This document shows positions 51,649 through 61,124 of a stretch of 64,000 nucleotides of DNA, in pieces; the stretch's first letter is position 1, and each line of letters opens with the position of its first letter. Origin of the DNA: Bacteroidaceae bacterium (GTDB lineage: Bacteria; Bacteroidota; Bacteroidia; Bacteroidales; Bacteroidaceae); contig JAFSRW010000004.1 in NCBI GenBank assembly GCA_017445925.1, forward strand, positions 29,387 through 93,386, written 5' to 3'. Made by a program: the position numbers and the translations under genes. The notes below the pieces were generated by a model, which had not been told where the DNA came from, did not search any database, and saw nothing but the letters and a program-made list of their open reading frames with translations.

Positions 51649-53196
51649 ATGACGCAATCGAGTGGTAAGCGAATAGCACGAAATACGACATTTCTTTATA
51701 TGAGAATGTTGTTTGTGATGCTGGTGAATATCTTTAGCGTCCGTTATGTGCTTAAGGGGCTGGGAGTTGTTGACTATGGCATCTTCAATGTTGTTGCGGG
51801 CTTGGTGACAATGTTTTCAAGCCTAAGCAGTATCATTTCGTCTGCTACTTTACGATTCCATTCATATGCTATAGGAGAAGGGAAAGAAGAGAAGGTTAGT
51901 GATGTTTTTACAGCCAGCGTAAATATTTATGCATTACTTGCTGTGATAATTCTAATTGCTGGAGAAATCATAGGCGTATGGTTTATTAACGCAAAGGCAG
52001 ATATTCCGATAGATAGGCTTATAACAGCCAATTGGGTATTCCAATCAACGATGATATCGTTCGTTATTGGGTTGATGACGTCGCCTTTTTCCTCATTAAT
52101 TTTCGCTTATGAAAGAATGCATGTATTCTCCGTCGTAAGTGTCTGTGATTGTGTGCTCAAATTTTTCTTGGCATATAGCCTGTTGTATTTGTCCGGAGAT
52201 CATCTTTTATGGTATGGAATAGGGCTATTATTCATTCAATCACTGAGTTTTTTCGCTTATCTTATAACCTCACGTCATGGAGGTGGTGAGTACTACTATA
52301 AAAAGAAAACGGAAAAACAATTGTATAGACAGATGTTGTCTTTCTCAGGCTGGACACTTTTTAGTTCTTCTGCAAGTATCGGTATTTCACAATTGGTTAC
52401 AATGGTAACGAATGTATTCTTTGGACCTGTTGTAAATGCTGCAAGGGCTATTTCATTTCAGGTTATTAGCGCAATGAATTCGTTTACGGGTAATATCATT
52501 GTGGCACTGCGCCCGCCGATGATAAAGCAATACGCAGAAGGGGATTACGAGAAGGTGAAACATTATTTCAATTTTAGTAATAAAGCTGTTTTTTATAGTT
52601 TATTATTGATTTTGCTCCCTCTCTTTTTCGAGATGGAGACGGTTCTCCGATTATGGTTAGAAGTGGATGATTCGCAAACGGTATTGTTCTGTCGTCTCAT
52701 ATTAGTTTATGCGTTAATTCTTTCGTTGAACAATCCTATTTCTATCATCATTCAGGCTACCGGAAATATTAAAGCATATAGTACATACGTTGAAATACCA
52801 ACTCTTTTGTGTTTTCCTGCAACATGGGGACTTTATGCTCTAGGAATGCCTGCAGAATCAGCATTTTATGTGATGATAGTGGCGATAGTTGCATCACATA
52901 TAATCAGGTTGTTATGTTTGAAAAATGTTTTTCCTGTTATTTCTTATAAGGATTATTTTGTCCATTTTTTATTACCGGCAATAGTGATACTTTGTATAGT
53001 ATCTCTTTGTCTATTCTTTATACAACAAAAAATCATTGAGGGCTTACCAAGACTATTAGCAATTCTCATCACCAATAGTCTATTACTATTCGTATCTTGT
53101 TTTGTTATCGGTTTATCTCAGACAGAAAGAAATGCATTAATATCATTGATTATGGAGGTTATGACTAAATTAAAAATCTTCAGATGGACGAGTTAA
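51649..53196 (+). CDS. wzx: Wzx-type oligosaccharide flippase
   Basis: 515 residues with about 12 to 14 membrane segments. The start RIARNTTFLYMRMLFVMLVN and FNVVAGLVTMFSSLSSIISS are typical of polysaccharide-biosynthesis MATE/MOP flippases of Bacteroidetes. It moves undecaprenyl-linked repeat units across the inner membrane. It begins an A-T-rich block (to about 59450). Overlaps wzy by 13 nt. Confidence 0.88.
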   Translation: MTQSSGKRIARNTTFLYMRMLFVMLVNIFSVRYVLKGLGVVDYGIFNVVAGLVTMFSSLSSIISSATLRFHSYAIGEGKEEKVSDVFTASVNIYALLAVIILIAGEIIGVWFINAKADIPIDRLITANWVFQSTMISFVIGLMTSPFSSLIFAYERMHVFSVVSVCDCVLKFFLAYSLLYLSGDHLLWYGIGLLFIQSLSFFAYLITSRHGGGEYYYKKKTEKQLYRQMLSFSGWTLFSSSASIGISQLVTMVTNVFFGPVVNAARAISFQVISAMNSFTGNIIVALRPPMIKQYAEGDYEKVKHYFNFSNKAVFYSLLLILLPLFFEMETVLRLWLEVDDSQTVLFCRLILVYALILSLNNPISIIIQATGNIKAYSTYVEIPTLLCFPATWGLYALGMPAESAFYVMIVAIVASHIIRLLCLKNVFPVISYKDYFVHFLLPAIVILCIVSLCLFFIQQKIIEGLPRLLAILITNSLLLFVSCFVIGLSQTERNALISLIMEVMTKLKIFRWTS

Positions 53197-54506
53197 TTCT
53201 ATGGATATATATTGCTGCTTGGGGAGGAGTAGCATGGCTATATTGGAGAAAGAGAAGGCATTTTGATACGGGATTCTTTATAGTTCTTTTATATTTTGTC
53301 ATTTCTATAATCTCCTATTTTGCATATCTTGTAGAATGGGATGAAGTATTAAAGGACTTTAGCCTGTTTCCTTTTTTTTATCTGTTTTTTGTGGCTCTCT
53401 TTTCGCTGTTTCCTATATTGCGATTTGATGACAGAAAAGTTAAGAGGTGTGTTGTGCCAAATCGCACACTTCTTGGTCTTTTAGTATGGACTTGTATTAT
53501 ACCCAATATTATTAGTTTCCCTAGTACGATTAAGGGCCTTTCTGAAGGTCTTTCTCAAATGATGATTGATGTAGCTATAGGAGGTGAATTATATGATGAA
53601 AACCGTGGCTTAGCTGAGACAACAGGGCATGGTATATCAAACTTACCTTCGGTCATTAGTACTGCTTTTTCAGGGATAACGTGTATGTTAACTTTCTATT
53701 ATGCATCATTGAAGAAGAAGTCTCGTTTGATTCTTTATCTTCTTTTTCTGTCTTGCATTAAATTAGCGTTACAAACAGTCTCGCAAGGACAGCGTGGAGG
53801 CGTTGTGGAATACTTGTTATTAATGGTAGTTTCTTATTTTCTTGTAAAACGTTTTATGAGTAATACTTTAAGAAAAACTATTGCAAGGACTGGATTGATA
53901 TTTGTGGTTTTTGCTTTCGCCATATTAACAGCTATAACAATTGGTCGGTTTGGACAAATGGCAGATAGAACTTTTGACTCCACCGTATATTATGCAGGAC
54001 AGCAGAATTTGTATTTTAATAAATTTGCTTTTGACAATAATGGTATAAGGTATGGTGATCGTACAATACCTTTGCTAAAAAGAATGGTTGGTATAGAAGG
54101 GGTCCCGCACAATTATATTGAGAGACGAAACAAGTACCATAATTTAAAGATAAACGACGAAGTTTTTATTGGTTTTGTTGGAGATTTTGCCTTAGATTTT
54201 GGCCCATTCCTTGGTGCTTTATTACTTGTAATGCAAACCTTGTTTGTCTTACATAATACTAAAGTGAGAAAAGGCAAACTTTATCTTCATCAAATTATTT
54301 TACTACACTTTACTTTGTATATGGTGTCTATCGGAAGTATTAAACTTTATCCGTTTTCAGATGTCCGAGGTAATTTGCAAATTTTAGTTTATTTGTTCTT
54401 ATATATTATTTTTTATAGTGATTATTATCGTAAAGTTAATAACAAACAAATAAAAAAAGAGAATGGATTATCCACGATTTACAGTAATAATTCCTCAAAA
54501 GGATAG
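53184..54506 (+). CDS. wzy: Wzy-like repeat-unit polymerase
   Basis: 440 residues, about 11 membrane segments, low sequence conservation as usual for Wzy. A large loop carries RFGQMADRTFDSTVYYAGQQ and GVPHNYIERRNKYH, comparable to the periplasmic loop of O-antigen polymerases. Position between flippase and glycosyltransferase genes supports polymerase. Overlaps both neighbours (13 and 44 nt). Confidence 0.75.
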   Translation: MDELILWIYIAAWGGVAWLYWRKRRHFDTGFFIVLLYFVISIISYFAYLVEWDEVLKDFSLFPFFYLFFVALFSLFPILRFDDRKVKRCVVPNRTLLGLLVWTCIIPNIISFPSTIKGLSEGLSQMMIDVAIGGELYDENRGLAETTGHGISNLPSVISTAFSGITCMLTFYYASLKKKSRLILYLLFLSCIKLALQTVSQGQRGGVVEYLLLMVVSYFLVKRFMSNTLRKTIARTGLIFVVFAFAILTAITIGRFGQMADRTFDSTVYYAGQQNLYFNKFAFDNNGIRYGDRTIPLLKRMVGIEGVPHNYIERRNKYHNLKINDEVFIGFVGDFALDFGPFLGALLLVMQTLFVLHNTKVRKGKLYLHQIILLHFTLYMVSIGSIKLYPFSDVRGNLQILVYLFLYIIFYSDYYRKVNNKQIKKENGLSTIYSNNSSKG

Positions 54507-55746
54507 ATCTGAATATATAGGTCATACTTTGAAAACCTGTATGATTCAAGATTATCCTAATTTTGAGATAATCGTATCAGATGATTGTAGTGAAGACAAC
54601 TCCGTTGAAGTGATTCAAGAATTAGCAAATTTAGATTCGCGAATTAAATTATTTGCACATAAGGAGCATCTCGGTATGCGCGACAATTTTGAATTTGCTT
54701 TAAATCAGGTAAAACCGGGATACGTTATGGCATTGGGAGGCGATGATGGGTTAGTTCCTGGGTGTATTTGGGAAATGTATCGTATTATAAAGGAAACGGG
54801 AAGGCAGCTTCTTACTTGGACTCCTGCAGGATTCTCGTATCCAGAAAAGGAGGGCGGACAGAATATTTTTTATGTTCGTCGTGTAAAAGATACTGGAGTT
54901 AAGTTTATTAAATCTGAGGATTTTCTTAATAGATTAGCATCAACATTTCATTATCAAACGGATGATTGTCCAATGTTTTATATGAAGGGGGTTGCCTCAA
55001 CGGAATTGGTGGATAAAGTTAAATCTCGTACACCAGATCACTGTTTCTATTACTGTCCAACCCCGGATGGGTTTTCTGGTGTTGTTTTAGCAGGTGAAGT
55101 AGAAGATTATGCTTATACCAACAAGCCACTTTCTATTACTGGGGATACAATAAAGTCTCAAGGCAAGAACTATATGAGGGCGGATAAAAAATCTAAGTTT
55201 GAAGCTCAGCAGTTCTTCAATGATAATATAAGAAGAACGATGCATGCAGAATTGGCTTCACAGCAGTATTCTCCACTCGTATCCCTAATGACGGCAGATT
55301 ATTTACTAACTGCGCGAGATCTTCCTGGTTGGCCTGGTAAATTTAAAATGTTTTCCTATGAATCTTTGATAAAAGCATCATTTGACGTAATGATTAATAG
55401 GCCTTTCGCTGACGAAGTTTTAGAAAGGGAACTAAGAATATTACAAGAAATTGCGAAACAACATGATTTAATAGATCTATTTAATAATCTTATTAAAGAA
55501 AAAAAACGTAAAGTCCTAAAGAAGAAGGAAGGCGGATATGGTTTTTTGATTACTCATTCAATACGATTCGAGGGATCCTCAATCGGCATCTACAATATAT
55601 TTGATGCCTGCTTGGCAGTCAATTTTGTATTTAATTGTCATAATACTCTTTCAATGAGAAGTGTTGTTGAATTTATTAAAAGAATGTTCTCCTTCATTAT
55701 GAGTAGAAGAAAATATAGATTAGTAGGTTTTCCACAATTAGATTAA
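54463..55746 (+). CDS. Glycosyltransferase family 2
   Basis: 427 residues. GT-A fold: FTVIIPQKDRSEYIGHTLKT, IIVSDDCSEDNS with the first acidic pair, and ALGGDDGLVP with the metal-binding DxD-type GDD. The C-terminal 200 residues are unassigned. Adds one sugar of the repeat unit on the cytoplasmic side; donor unknown. The first codons overlap wzy in another frame. Confidence 0.85.
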   Translation: MDYPRFTVIIPQKDRSEYIGHTLKTCMIQDYPNFEIIVSDDCSEDNSVEVIQELANLDSRIKLFAHKEHLGMRDNFEFALNQVKPGYVMALGGDDGLVPGCIWEMYRIIKETGRQLLTWTPAGFSYPEKEGGQNIFYVRRVKDTGVKFIKSEDFLNRLASTFHYQTDDCPMFYMKGVASTELVDKVKSRTPDHCFYYCPTPDGFSGVVLAGEVEDYAYTNKPLSITGDTIKSQGKNYMRADKKSKFEAQQFFNDNIRRTMHAELASQQYSPLVSLMTADYLLTARDLPGWPGKFKMFSYESLIKASFDVMINRPFADEVLERELRILQEIAKQHDLIDLFNNLIKEKKRKVLKKKEGGYGFLITHSIRFEGSSIGIYNIFDACLAVNFVFNCHNTLSMRSVVEFIKRMFSFIMSRRKYRLVGFPQLD

Positions 55747-55887
55747 ATAAACGATTGGATTAGCTCAATTAGATTATATACGTAATAGTCTTCTAATGTG
55801 CGTTGGATGTACTTTGAAAAAGCAAGTAGAAATGGCGTAATATAATATGTTAATAATCCCCATCGGGAATTTGGAAAAAATACGAAA

Positions 55888-57042
55888 ATGAAGATTGTTC
55901 ACCTTTGTATAAGTGCATTCTATATTGATAATTTCTCGTATCAAGAGAATCTTTTATCGAAATATCATAGAAAGCTTGGTCACGATGTTACTGTTATTGC
56001 CTCCTTGTTTTCTTTTAACAAAGAAGGTAAAGGATGTTACTTGGAAGGCCCGTCGGAATATGTTAATTCGGATGGTGTCAAAGTTATAAGGATTGATTAT
56101 AAGAAGCCATTTTACAAAATTAACAAATTATTTCGTCACTATGAGGGTTTGTTTGAAAAAATAGCAAATGAGAAGCCTGATATTATTTTCTCTCATAACA
56201 TTTCTGCAGCCGACATGATGATTCTGCGTCGTTATCTTAAGTTACATCCCAATGTGAGGCTATATGCGGATAATCATGCAGATTATATCAATAGTGGTAA
56301 AAACTTTTTGTCAAAACATATCCTTCATCCGATAATATGGAGGTTTTTTGCTCAAAAAATAGAACCATATATACAGAAATGTTATGGAGTAACACCGATG
56401 AGATGCCGTTTTTTGAAGGAGGTATATAGAATTTCAGAAAAAAAAATAGGATTTTTGCCAATGGGAGTGGATGACGACTCCATTCCTTCAGAACGAGATG
56501 TTGTTAGAAAAAAAATCCGTTCAGAGTTAGGAATTTCTGATGATGCAATTTTAATTATTTCTGGAGGAAAAATAGACCGCTTGAAAAATATCCATAAATT
56601 AGTCGAAGCCATCAAGTCTTTAAATAACGAAAAAATCAAGTTGATATTGTGTGGTGTGCTCACCCCTGAGATGGATTGTTTAAAGAAGGAATTTGACGAC
56701 AAGACCGATGTCTTTTATTATTTAGGCTGGTGTGATGCTCAAAGAGTAATTGATTGTATGGTTGCATCTGATATTGCGTGTTTCCCTGGGACCCATTCAA
56801 CTTTATGGGAGCAATCTGTTGGTATTGGTTTGCCTGCAATTTTTAATCATTGGAATGAAATGGAACATGTTAATGTAAATGGGAATTGTTTTTTAATTAA
56901 TGGAGAGGATGTTGGTGAAATTCGACAAGCTATTTTAACGATGACGGATTTATCAAATTTATCTCATTATAGAGAGTTGGCTAAAGAAGCTTCAAAATCT
57001 TTTCTTTATTCTGAAATTGCAAAAAAGGCGATAGAATTATAA
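55888..57042 (+). CDS. Glycosyltransferase family 4
   Basis: 384 residues, GT-B fold. N-terminal domain starts MKIVHLCISAFYIDNFSYQE; the C-terminal domain has IISGGKIDRLKNIHKLVEAI (phosphate/donor binding) and ACFPGTHSTLWEQSVGIGLPAIF with the acidic residue of the EX7E-like motif. Transfers a sugar to the lipid-linked unit. The 141 nt before it contain no gene. A-T rich, and 5 nt before the acetyltransferase. Confidence 0.83.
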   Translation: MKIVHLCISAFYIDNFSYQENLLSKYHRKLGHDVTVIASLFSFNKEGKGCYLEGPSEYVNSDGVKVIRIDYKKPFYKINKLFRHYEGLFEKIANEKPDIIFSHNISAADMMILRRYLKLHPNVRLYADNHADYINSGKNFLSKHILHPIIWRFFAQKIEPYIQKCYGVTPMRCRFLKEVYRISEKKIGFLPMGVDDDSIPSERDVVRKKIRSELGISDDAILIISGGKIDRLKNIHKLVEAIKSLNNEKIKLILCGVLTPEMDCLKKEFDDKTDVFYYLGWCDAQRVIDCMVASDIACFPGTHSTLWEQSVGIGLPAIFNHWNEMEHVNVNGNCFLINGEDVGEIRQAILTMTDLSNLSHYRELAKEASKSFLYSEIAKKAIEL

Positions 57043-57047
57043 GTATT

Positions 57048-57719
57048 ATGGGTAAGTTTCATTTCTTCGTGGGGTTAGCGAAGACATTGTTTAACAAGCG
57101 AATCTCGTTTCTTTCTTTTATATCTTCTCGCTGTATTATTGATAAAACTTGTGTCATTTGTCGAGGTGTAAAAATAAAAAGTAGTAAAATAGGCTCTTAT
57201 TCCTATGTTTCTGCTTGTACAGATATTGAAAATGCGGAGATTGGAAAGTTCTGTTCCATAGCAGATCATTGCCGCATAGGTATGAGTAGTCACTCCTTAC
57301 AATATTTATCATCATCTCCACTCTTTACTCAAAAGGTTAATGCTCTTCGTGAGAAATGGACGGATAGAGATGTGTTTGAAAAAAAAGATGTAGAAGAGCG
57401 AGTTTTTTTAGGCAATGATGTTTGGGTTGGTTCTCATGCCCTAATTAATGGAGGAGTACATGTGGGCGATGGTGCCTGTATAGCAGCGGGGGCAGTTGTT
57501 GTTAAAGATGTTCCTTCATACGCAATTGTCGGGGGAGTGCCAGCAAAGGTAATAAAATACAGATTTGAACAACGCATGATTGACAGACTGGTGGCGTTGA
57601 GATGGTGGGATTTTCCTGTCGAAAAACTTAAGTCACTTGTCCCATTTTTCCAGAAGGAAACAACAGAAGAGATGTTGATAGAATTAGAAAGAAATCTTTT
57701 GAATAATATTAATGAATAA
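57048..57719 (+). CDS. Hexapeptide-repeat O-acetyltransferase (CatB/XAT-like)
   Basis: 223 residues. Left-handed beta-helix of hexapeptide repeats (IGSYSYVSACTDIENAEIGKF, IGNDVWVGSHALINGGVHVG type coils, VGDGACIAAGAVVVKDVPSY), a loop with SSHSL where His is the likely catalytic base, and the end AIVGGVPAKVIKYRF. Probably acetylates a sugar of the polysaccharide. Overlaps the next gene by 8 nt. Confidence 0.85.
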   Translation: MGKFHFFVGLAKTLFNKRISFLSFISSRCIIDKTCVICRGVKIKSSKIGSYSYVSACTDIENAEIGKFCSIADHCRIGMSSHSLQYLSSSPLFTQKVNALREKWTDRDVFEKKDVEERVFLGNDVWVGSHALINGGVHVGDGACIAAGAVVVKDVPSYAIVGGVPAKVIKYRFEQRMIDRLVALRWWDFPVEKLKSLVPFFQKETTEEMLIELERNLLNNINE

Positions 57720-59448
57720 TAGTGCATCGCATCCATCTGGATTTTTTCTTGTTATTTTTTTTGTCTTTTTAACCCTGGGTTGTTGCATGAGGGTAGAAAC
57801 ATGCTTTGCAAAGACCGTTCTTGAAATTAAATCTCAAAAAGATTTCGATGTGTTAAGTGTGAATCTTTTGGAACATTTGACAAAGGGCGAAAAAAATATT
57901 GTAGTTAACTTTGCAAAGGGTAAGTACTATTATAAGACTCTGCACATTTATTTTGACGATAGGCAGTTTCCTGATGCGTCTATAAGTTTTAAAGGTAATG
58001 GCTCTACTATTATTTCTGCAGGCAATGACTTAATAAAAGACGGGCCAATTGTAAAATATAGAGAAGGGGCAGGATTCATTGATGCTAACGGGAAAGATTA
58101 CGAGAATTATAGTCGCATGTTTCAATCTGATAATCTTGTTGATATAGTTGATGAGAAATCGAAACTATGTCGTATTCATTGCCCAGAATTGGCCAACACT
58201 GGTAATATAGACTGCCCAAATGCATATCTCCGACTTACTTCTTGGTTTACCAGTTATCTTTATCATGTGACAAAAATATCTGATGGTTATGTTTATTTTA
58301 CTGCCGATAATCTTGCCCCAGGTTACTCACAGTATGGTAATTTTAATGTCAATTATGATTATACTGTGGGAAAAATTATGCCACGTTTTAGGCTCATTAA
58401 TGTGTCATTAGGTGGGTGTCAGATTGAAGGTAAAGTGCAAGGTGTGATAAATCGGTCTTCCGAACGTGTCATTCATCAGTGCGAGGCTGGTTTTTTCATT
58501 TTTTTACAGAATTGCAGCATGAAACGATTAGCTATTGAAGGATTCCGTGTTATTGGCTGTAGAGCAGATTGTCAGACAATCCGATTCCGAAATATGAAAG
58601 CCGAATCAATTATTATTTCCAACCTTACTCTGTCAGGTGCTCGGGGAATGACTATATATGCAGAAAGCACAGATAATGTTATTATTAAGAACTGTGAGTT
58701 CTATGATAATTACCGAGATGTCGTCAATATCTCAAATACATGTAATAATAGTGTTATAAAAAATAACCTTTTTTATAATAACGGAAAAGGTGTTGTTAAT
58801 AGTTTCTGCATAATTTGTCGTGGTGGTAACTATCTTATAGCAAATAACGTCATTCGTGACTTTAATTATGGTGCAATAGGTGTTGGTGTATGGCATAAGT
58901 CCGCAAAAGGGAGTTACCCATCTTATGGCATAGTTGAACGAAATCATATTTATTATACTTCGGATTACATTAAAGAAAAGGCCGAGTGGACTTTAGTAGA
59001 TGGTGGTGCAATCTATCTTTGGACGAAAAACGATGATGCCGTTATTCGTCATAACTTTATACACGATTATGAAGGAATGGGAAGTAACCGAGGCATCTAT
59101 TGCGACGATGGAACAAATAATTGCTCAATTTATGGCAACATTGTTCTAAATATAAATAATTGCCGCGCTATTGACTTACGCCGTTCAAAAACTATTGAGA
59201 ATGCACCAGTGGGACAAAGGTCTAATGAGAATAATCACATTTTTGGAAATGTTTTCAATAATGATTTTCTATTTGAGGGACGCGATGATGATTCAACTTC
59301 TGTGAAGGGTAGAAATACGATACTGGTTAATTCTGAGGTGGGTATGCCTAAAATAACAGTAAAAAATGTCATCGAAGAGTCTCAGGATAAGATTTCAGAA
59401 TACAAAGAAAAGATGTGGTATAGAAGGGGGAGGAAATTAGTTCTTTAA
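57712..59448 (+). CDS. Exported right-handed beta-helix protein
   Basis: 578 residues. A hydrophobic N-terminus (FFLVIFFVFLTLGCC) is a signal peptide, possibly a lipobox. From about 260 on, PbH1/NosD-type repeats (IIISNLTLSGARGMTIYAES, VIIKNCEFYDNYRDVVNISN, SVIKNNLFYNNGKG, IYGNIVLNINN) form a pectate-lyase-like helix. Such proteins in polysaccharide clusters are lyases, epimerases or hydrolases acting on the polymer in the periplasm. Catalytic residues cannot be named from sequence alone. Confidence 0.72.
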   Translation: MNNSASHPSGFFLVIFFVFLTLGCCMRVETCFAKTVLEIKSQKDFDVLSVNLLEHLTKGEKNIVVNFAKGKYYYKTLHIYFDDRQFPDASISFKGNGSTIISAGNDLIKDGPIVKYREGAGFIDANGKDYENYSRMFQSDNLVDIVDEKSKLCRIHCPELANTGNIDCPNAYLRLTSWFTSYLYHVTKISDGYVYFTADNLAPGYSQYGNFNVNYDYTVGKIMPRFRLINVSLGGCQIEGKVQGVINRSSERVIHQCEAGFFIFLQNCSMKRLAIEGFRVIGCRADCQTIRFRNMKAESIIISNLTLSGARGMTIYAESTDNVIIKNCEFYDNYRDVVNISNTCNNSVIKNNLFYNNGKGVVNSFCIICRGGNYLIANNVIRDFNYGAIGVGVWHKSAKGSYPSYGIVERNHIYYTSDYIKEKAEWTLVDGGAIYLWTKNDDAVIRHNFIHDYEGMGSNRGIYCDDGTNNCSIYGNIVLNINNCRAIDLRRSKTIENAPVGQRSNENNHIFGNVFNNDFLFEGRDDDSTSVKGRNTILVNSEVGMPKITVKNVIEESQDKISEYKEKMWYRRGRKLVL

Positions 59449-59473
59449 TGTGTAAATAAAAGAAAGAAAAAAA

Positions 59474-60481
59474 ATGATAATTGTTATAGGCGCAACAAGT
59501 TTTATTGGTGTTCATACTGTCACAGAATTATTGAATCAAGGATGCAAGGTCCTTGTGACTGGACGTAAAAATCGATTTAAAGAGCACTATGATGCCTTGG
59601 GCGTGGAATATGTAAACTTAGACCTCAACAATGAGGCTGATTTTGAAAAGTTGCCCAAGTGTGATGTTGAGGGTGTTATCCTTTTGGCTGGACTGTTACC
59701 AGCTAATGCTCCTGTCAACCTTGATGAAGATGAGAATGCTGCAGATTATTTCCTTATCAACGTCATTGGCACCATCAATGTGCTGGAGTACTGCCGTAAG
59801 AATGGCATTAAAAGGATGATCTCCACCTGTTCCTACGCAGATGTTCGTGGTGCCTGGAGTGCCACGAAACGTATCACCGAAGACGAGCCACGTGATTTCA
59901 TCTATACGGGTGATCACGCCGTATATGTCATCTCTAAGAATGCAGCCAACGATGTGATGGAGTATTATAATCAGCAACATGGCATGAAAAACGCAGTATT
60001 CAGATTCCCAACGGTGTTTGGTGTCACTCCTCATATGTCCCTGTATGTTAACGGGGAGATGAAGAAGTCCGGCTTCCAGATTTTTATGGAAAAGGCTGAA
60101 AAGGCTGAAGACATTACCGTGTTTGGCAATCCTAATATGATTCGTGATGTGGGATATGTGAAGGATATTGCCCATGCTTTTTATCTTGCCATCAAGAGCG
60201 AGAATACATACGGACTTTACAATATGACTGCAGGTGGAGGCGTGACACTTCAAGAGCAGGCAGAGGTGATGCGCGATGTGTTTGGACCAGCTGATGGTCG
60301 TCGCAGCCGCATCCTCTATAAACCGGAGGTGCAGAATAATACTCCATCTTATCTCTTCTCTATGGAAAAAGCCAAAAATGACTTTGGCTTTGAACCCAAG
60401 TTTAAGACTTATCGTCAGATGATGGAGGACTTTAAAAAAGATTGGGATAATAACCTGTATCGAGATTTATTTAAATATTAA
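59474..60481 (+). CDS. NAD-dependent epimerase/dehydratase (extended SDR)
   Basis: 335 residues. IVIGATSFIGVHTVTELL (GxxxxxG NAD site), ISTCSYADVRGAW, the YVISK Tyr-Lys pair, and VFRFPTVFGVTPHMS. Changes a nucleotide sugar, substrate unknown. G+C content returns to that of the operon flanks at this gene, after the A-T-rich block. Four nt before the sugar transferase gene. Confidence 0.8.
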   Translation: MIIVIGATSFIGVHTVTELLNQGCKVLVTGRKNRFKEHYDALGVEYVNLDLNNEADFEKLPKCDVEGVILLAGLLPANAPVNLDEDENAADYFLINVIGTINVLEYCRKNGIKRMISTCSYADVRGAWSATKRITEDEPRDFIYTGDHAVYVISKNAANDVMEYYNQQHGMKNAVFRFPTVFGVTPHMSLYVNGEMKKSGFQIFMEKAEKAEDITVFGNPNMIRDVGYVKDIAHAFYLAIKSENTYGLYNMTAGGGVTLQEQAEVMRDVFGPADGRRSRILYKPEVQNNTPSYLFSMEKAKNDFGFEPKFKTYRQMMEDFKKDWDNNLYRDLFKY

Positions 60482-60484
60482 ACA

Positions 60485-61072
60485 ATGTACAAGCATTTCT
60501 TTAAAAGACTGATAGCTTTTATCATCGCTTTGATTGCATCCCCATTCGTGTTGCTGCTTTGCATATTCGTTTGGATTGCTATTAAGTTGGATGATGGAGG
60601 CCCGCTGTTCCACATGGCATCACGTATAGGAAAGGGAGGACGCATTTTCAAGATGTTCAAGTTCCGCTCTATGATTGTGAATGCCCCGGATTTGAGGATG
60701 GAAGATGGTAGTACTTACAATGCTGAGGATGATCCTCGCGTGACAAAGGTCGGTAAATTTTTGCGCAAAACCAGTTTAGATGAGATTCCTCAGCTACTGA
60801 ATGTACTAATAGGCGATATGGCTTTGATTGGTCCTCGCCCGGATTCTGCGTTCTATCTGGAACATTATACGCCAGAAGAGAGAGTTATCTTAACGGTACG
60901 TCCTGGTATCACAGGATGGAATCAGGCTGTCAATAGAAATAGTGTCGGAACAAAAGAGAAACTGCAGGCAGATATTTACTATGTGGAGCATCTTTCTTTT
61001 TGGTTTGATTGCAAGGTGATTTGGTTAACTATCAAGACAGTTATATCTCATAAAGACGTATATAGAGCGTAG
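60485..61072 (+). CDS. Initiating sugar phosphate transferase (monotopic PGT)
   Basis: 195 residues, the minimal PglC size. One N-terminal re-entrant membrane helix (LIAFIIALIASPFVLLLC), then KMFKFRSM, KTSLDEIPQLLNVLIGDM (the Asp-Glu catalytic dyad), IGPRPD and RPGITGWNQ. Transfers the first sugar phosphate from UDP-sugar to undecaprenyl phosphate, starting the repeat unit. Confidence 0.92.
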   Translation: MYKHFFKRLIAFIIALIASPFVLLLCIFVWIAIKLDDGGPLFHMASRIGKGGRIFKMFKFRSMIVNAPDLRMEDGSTYNAEDDPRVTKVGKFLRKTSLDEIPQLLNVLIGDMALIGPRPDSAFYLEHYTPEERVILTVRPGITGWNQAVNRNSVGTKEKLQADIYYVEHLSFWFDCKVIWLTIKTVISHKDVYRA

Positions 61073-61124
61073 GCGCAACCTTAACGAAAGTCGAATAACG
61101 AAAGACGAAAACGAAAAAAGTTAG

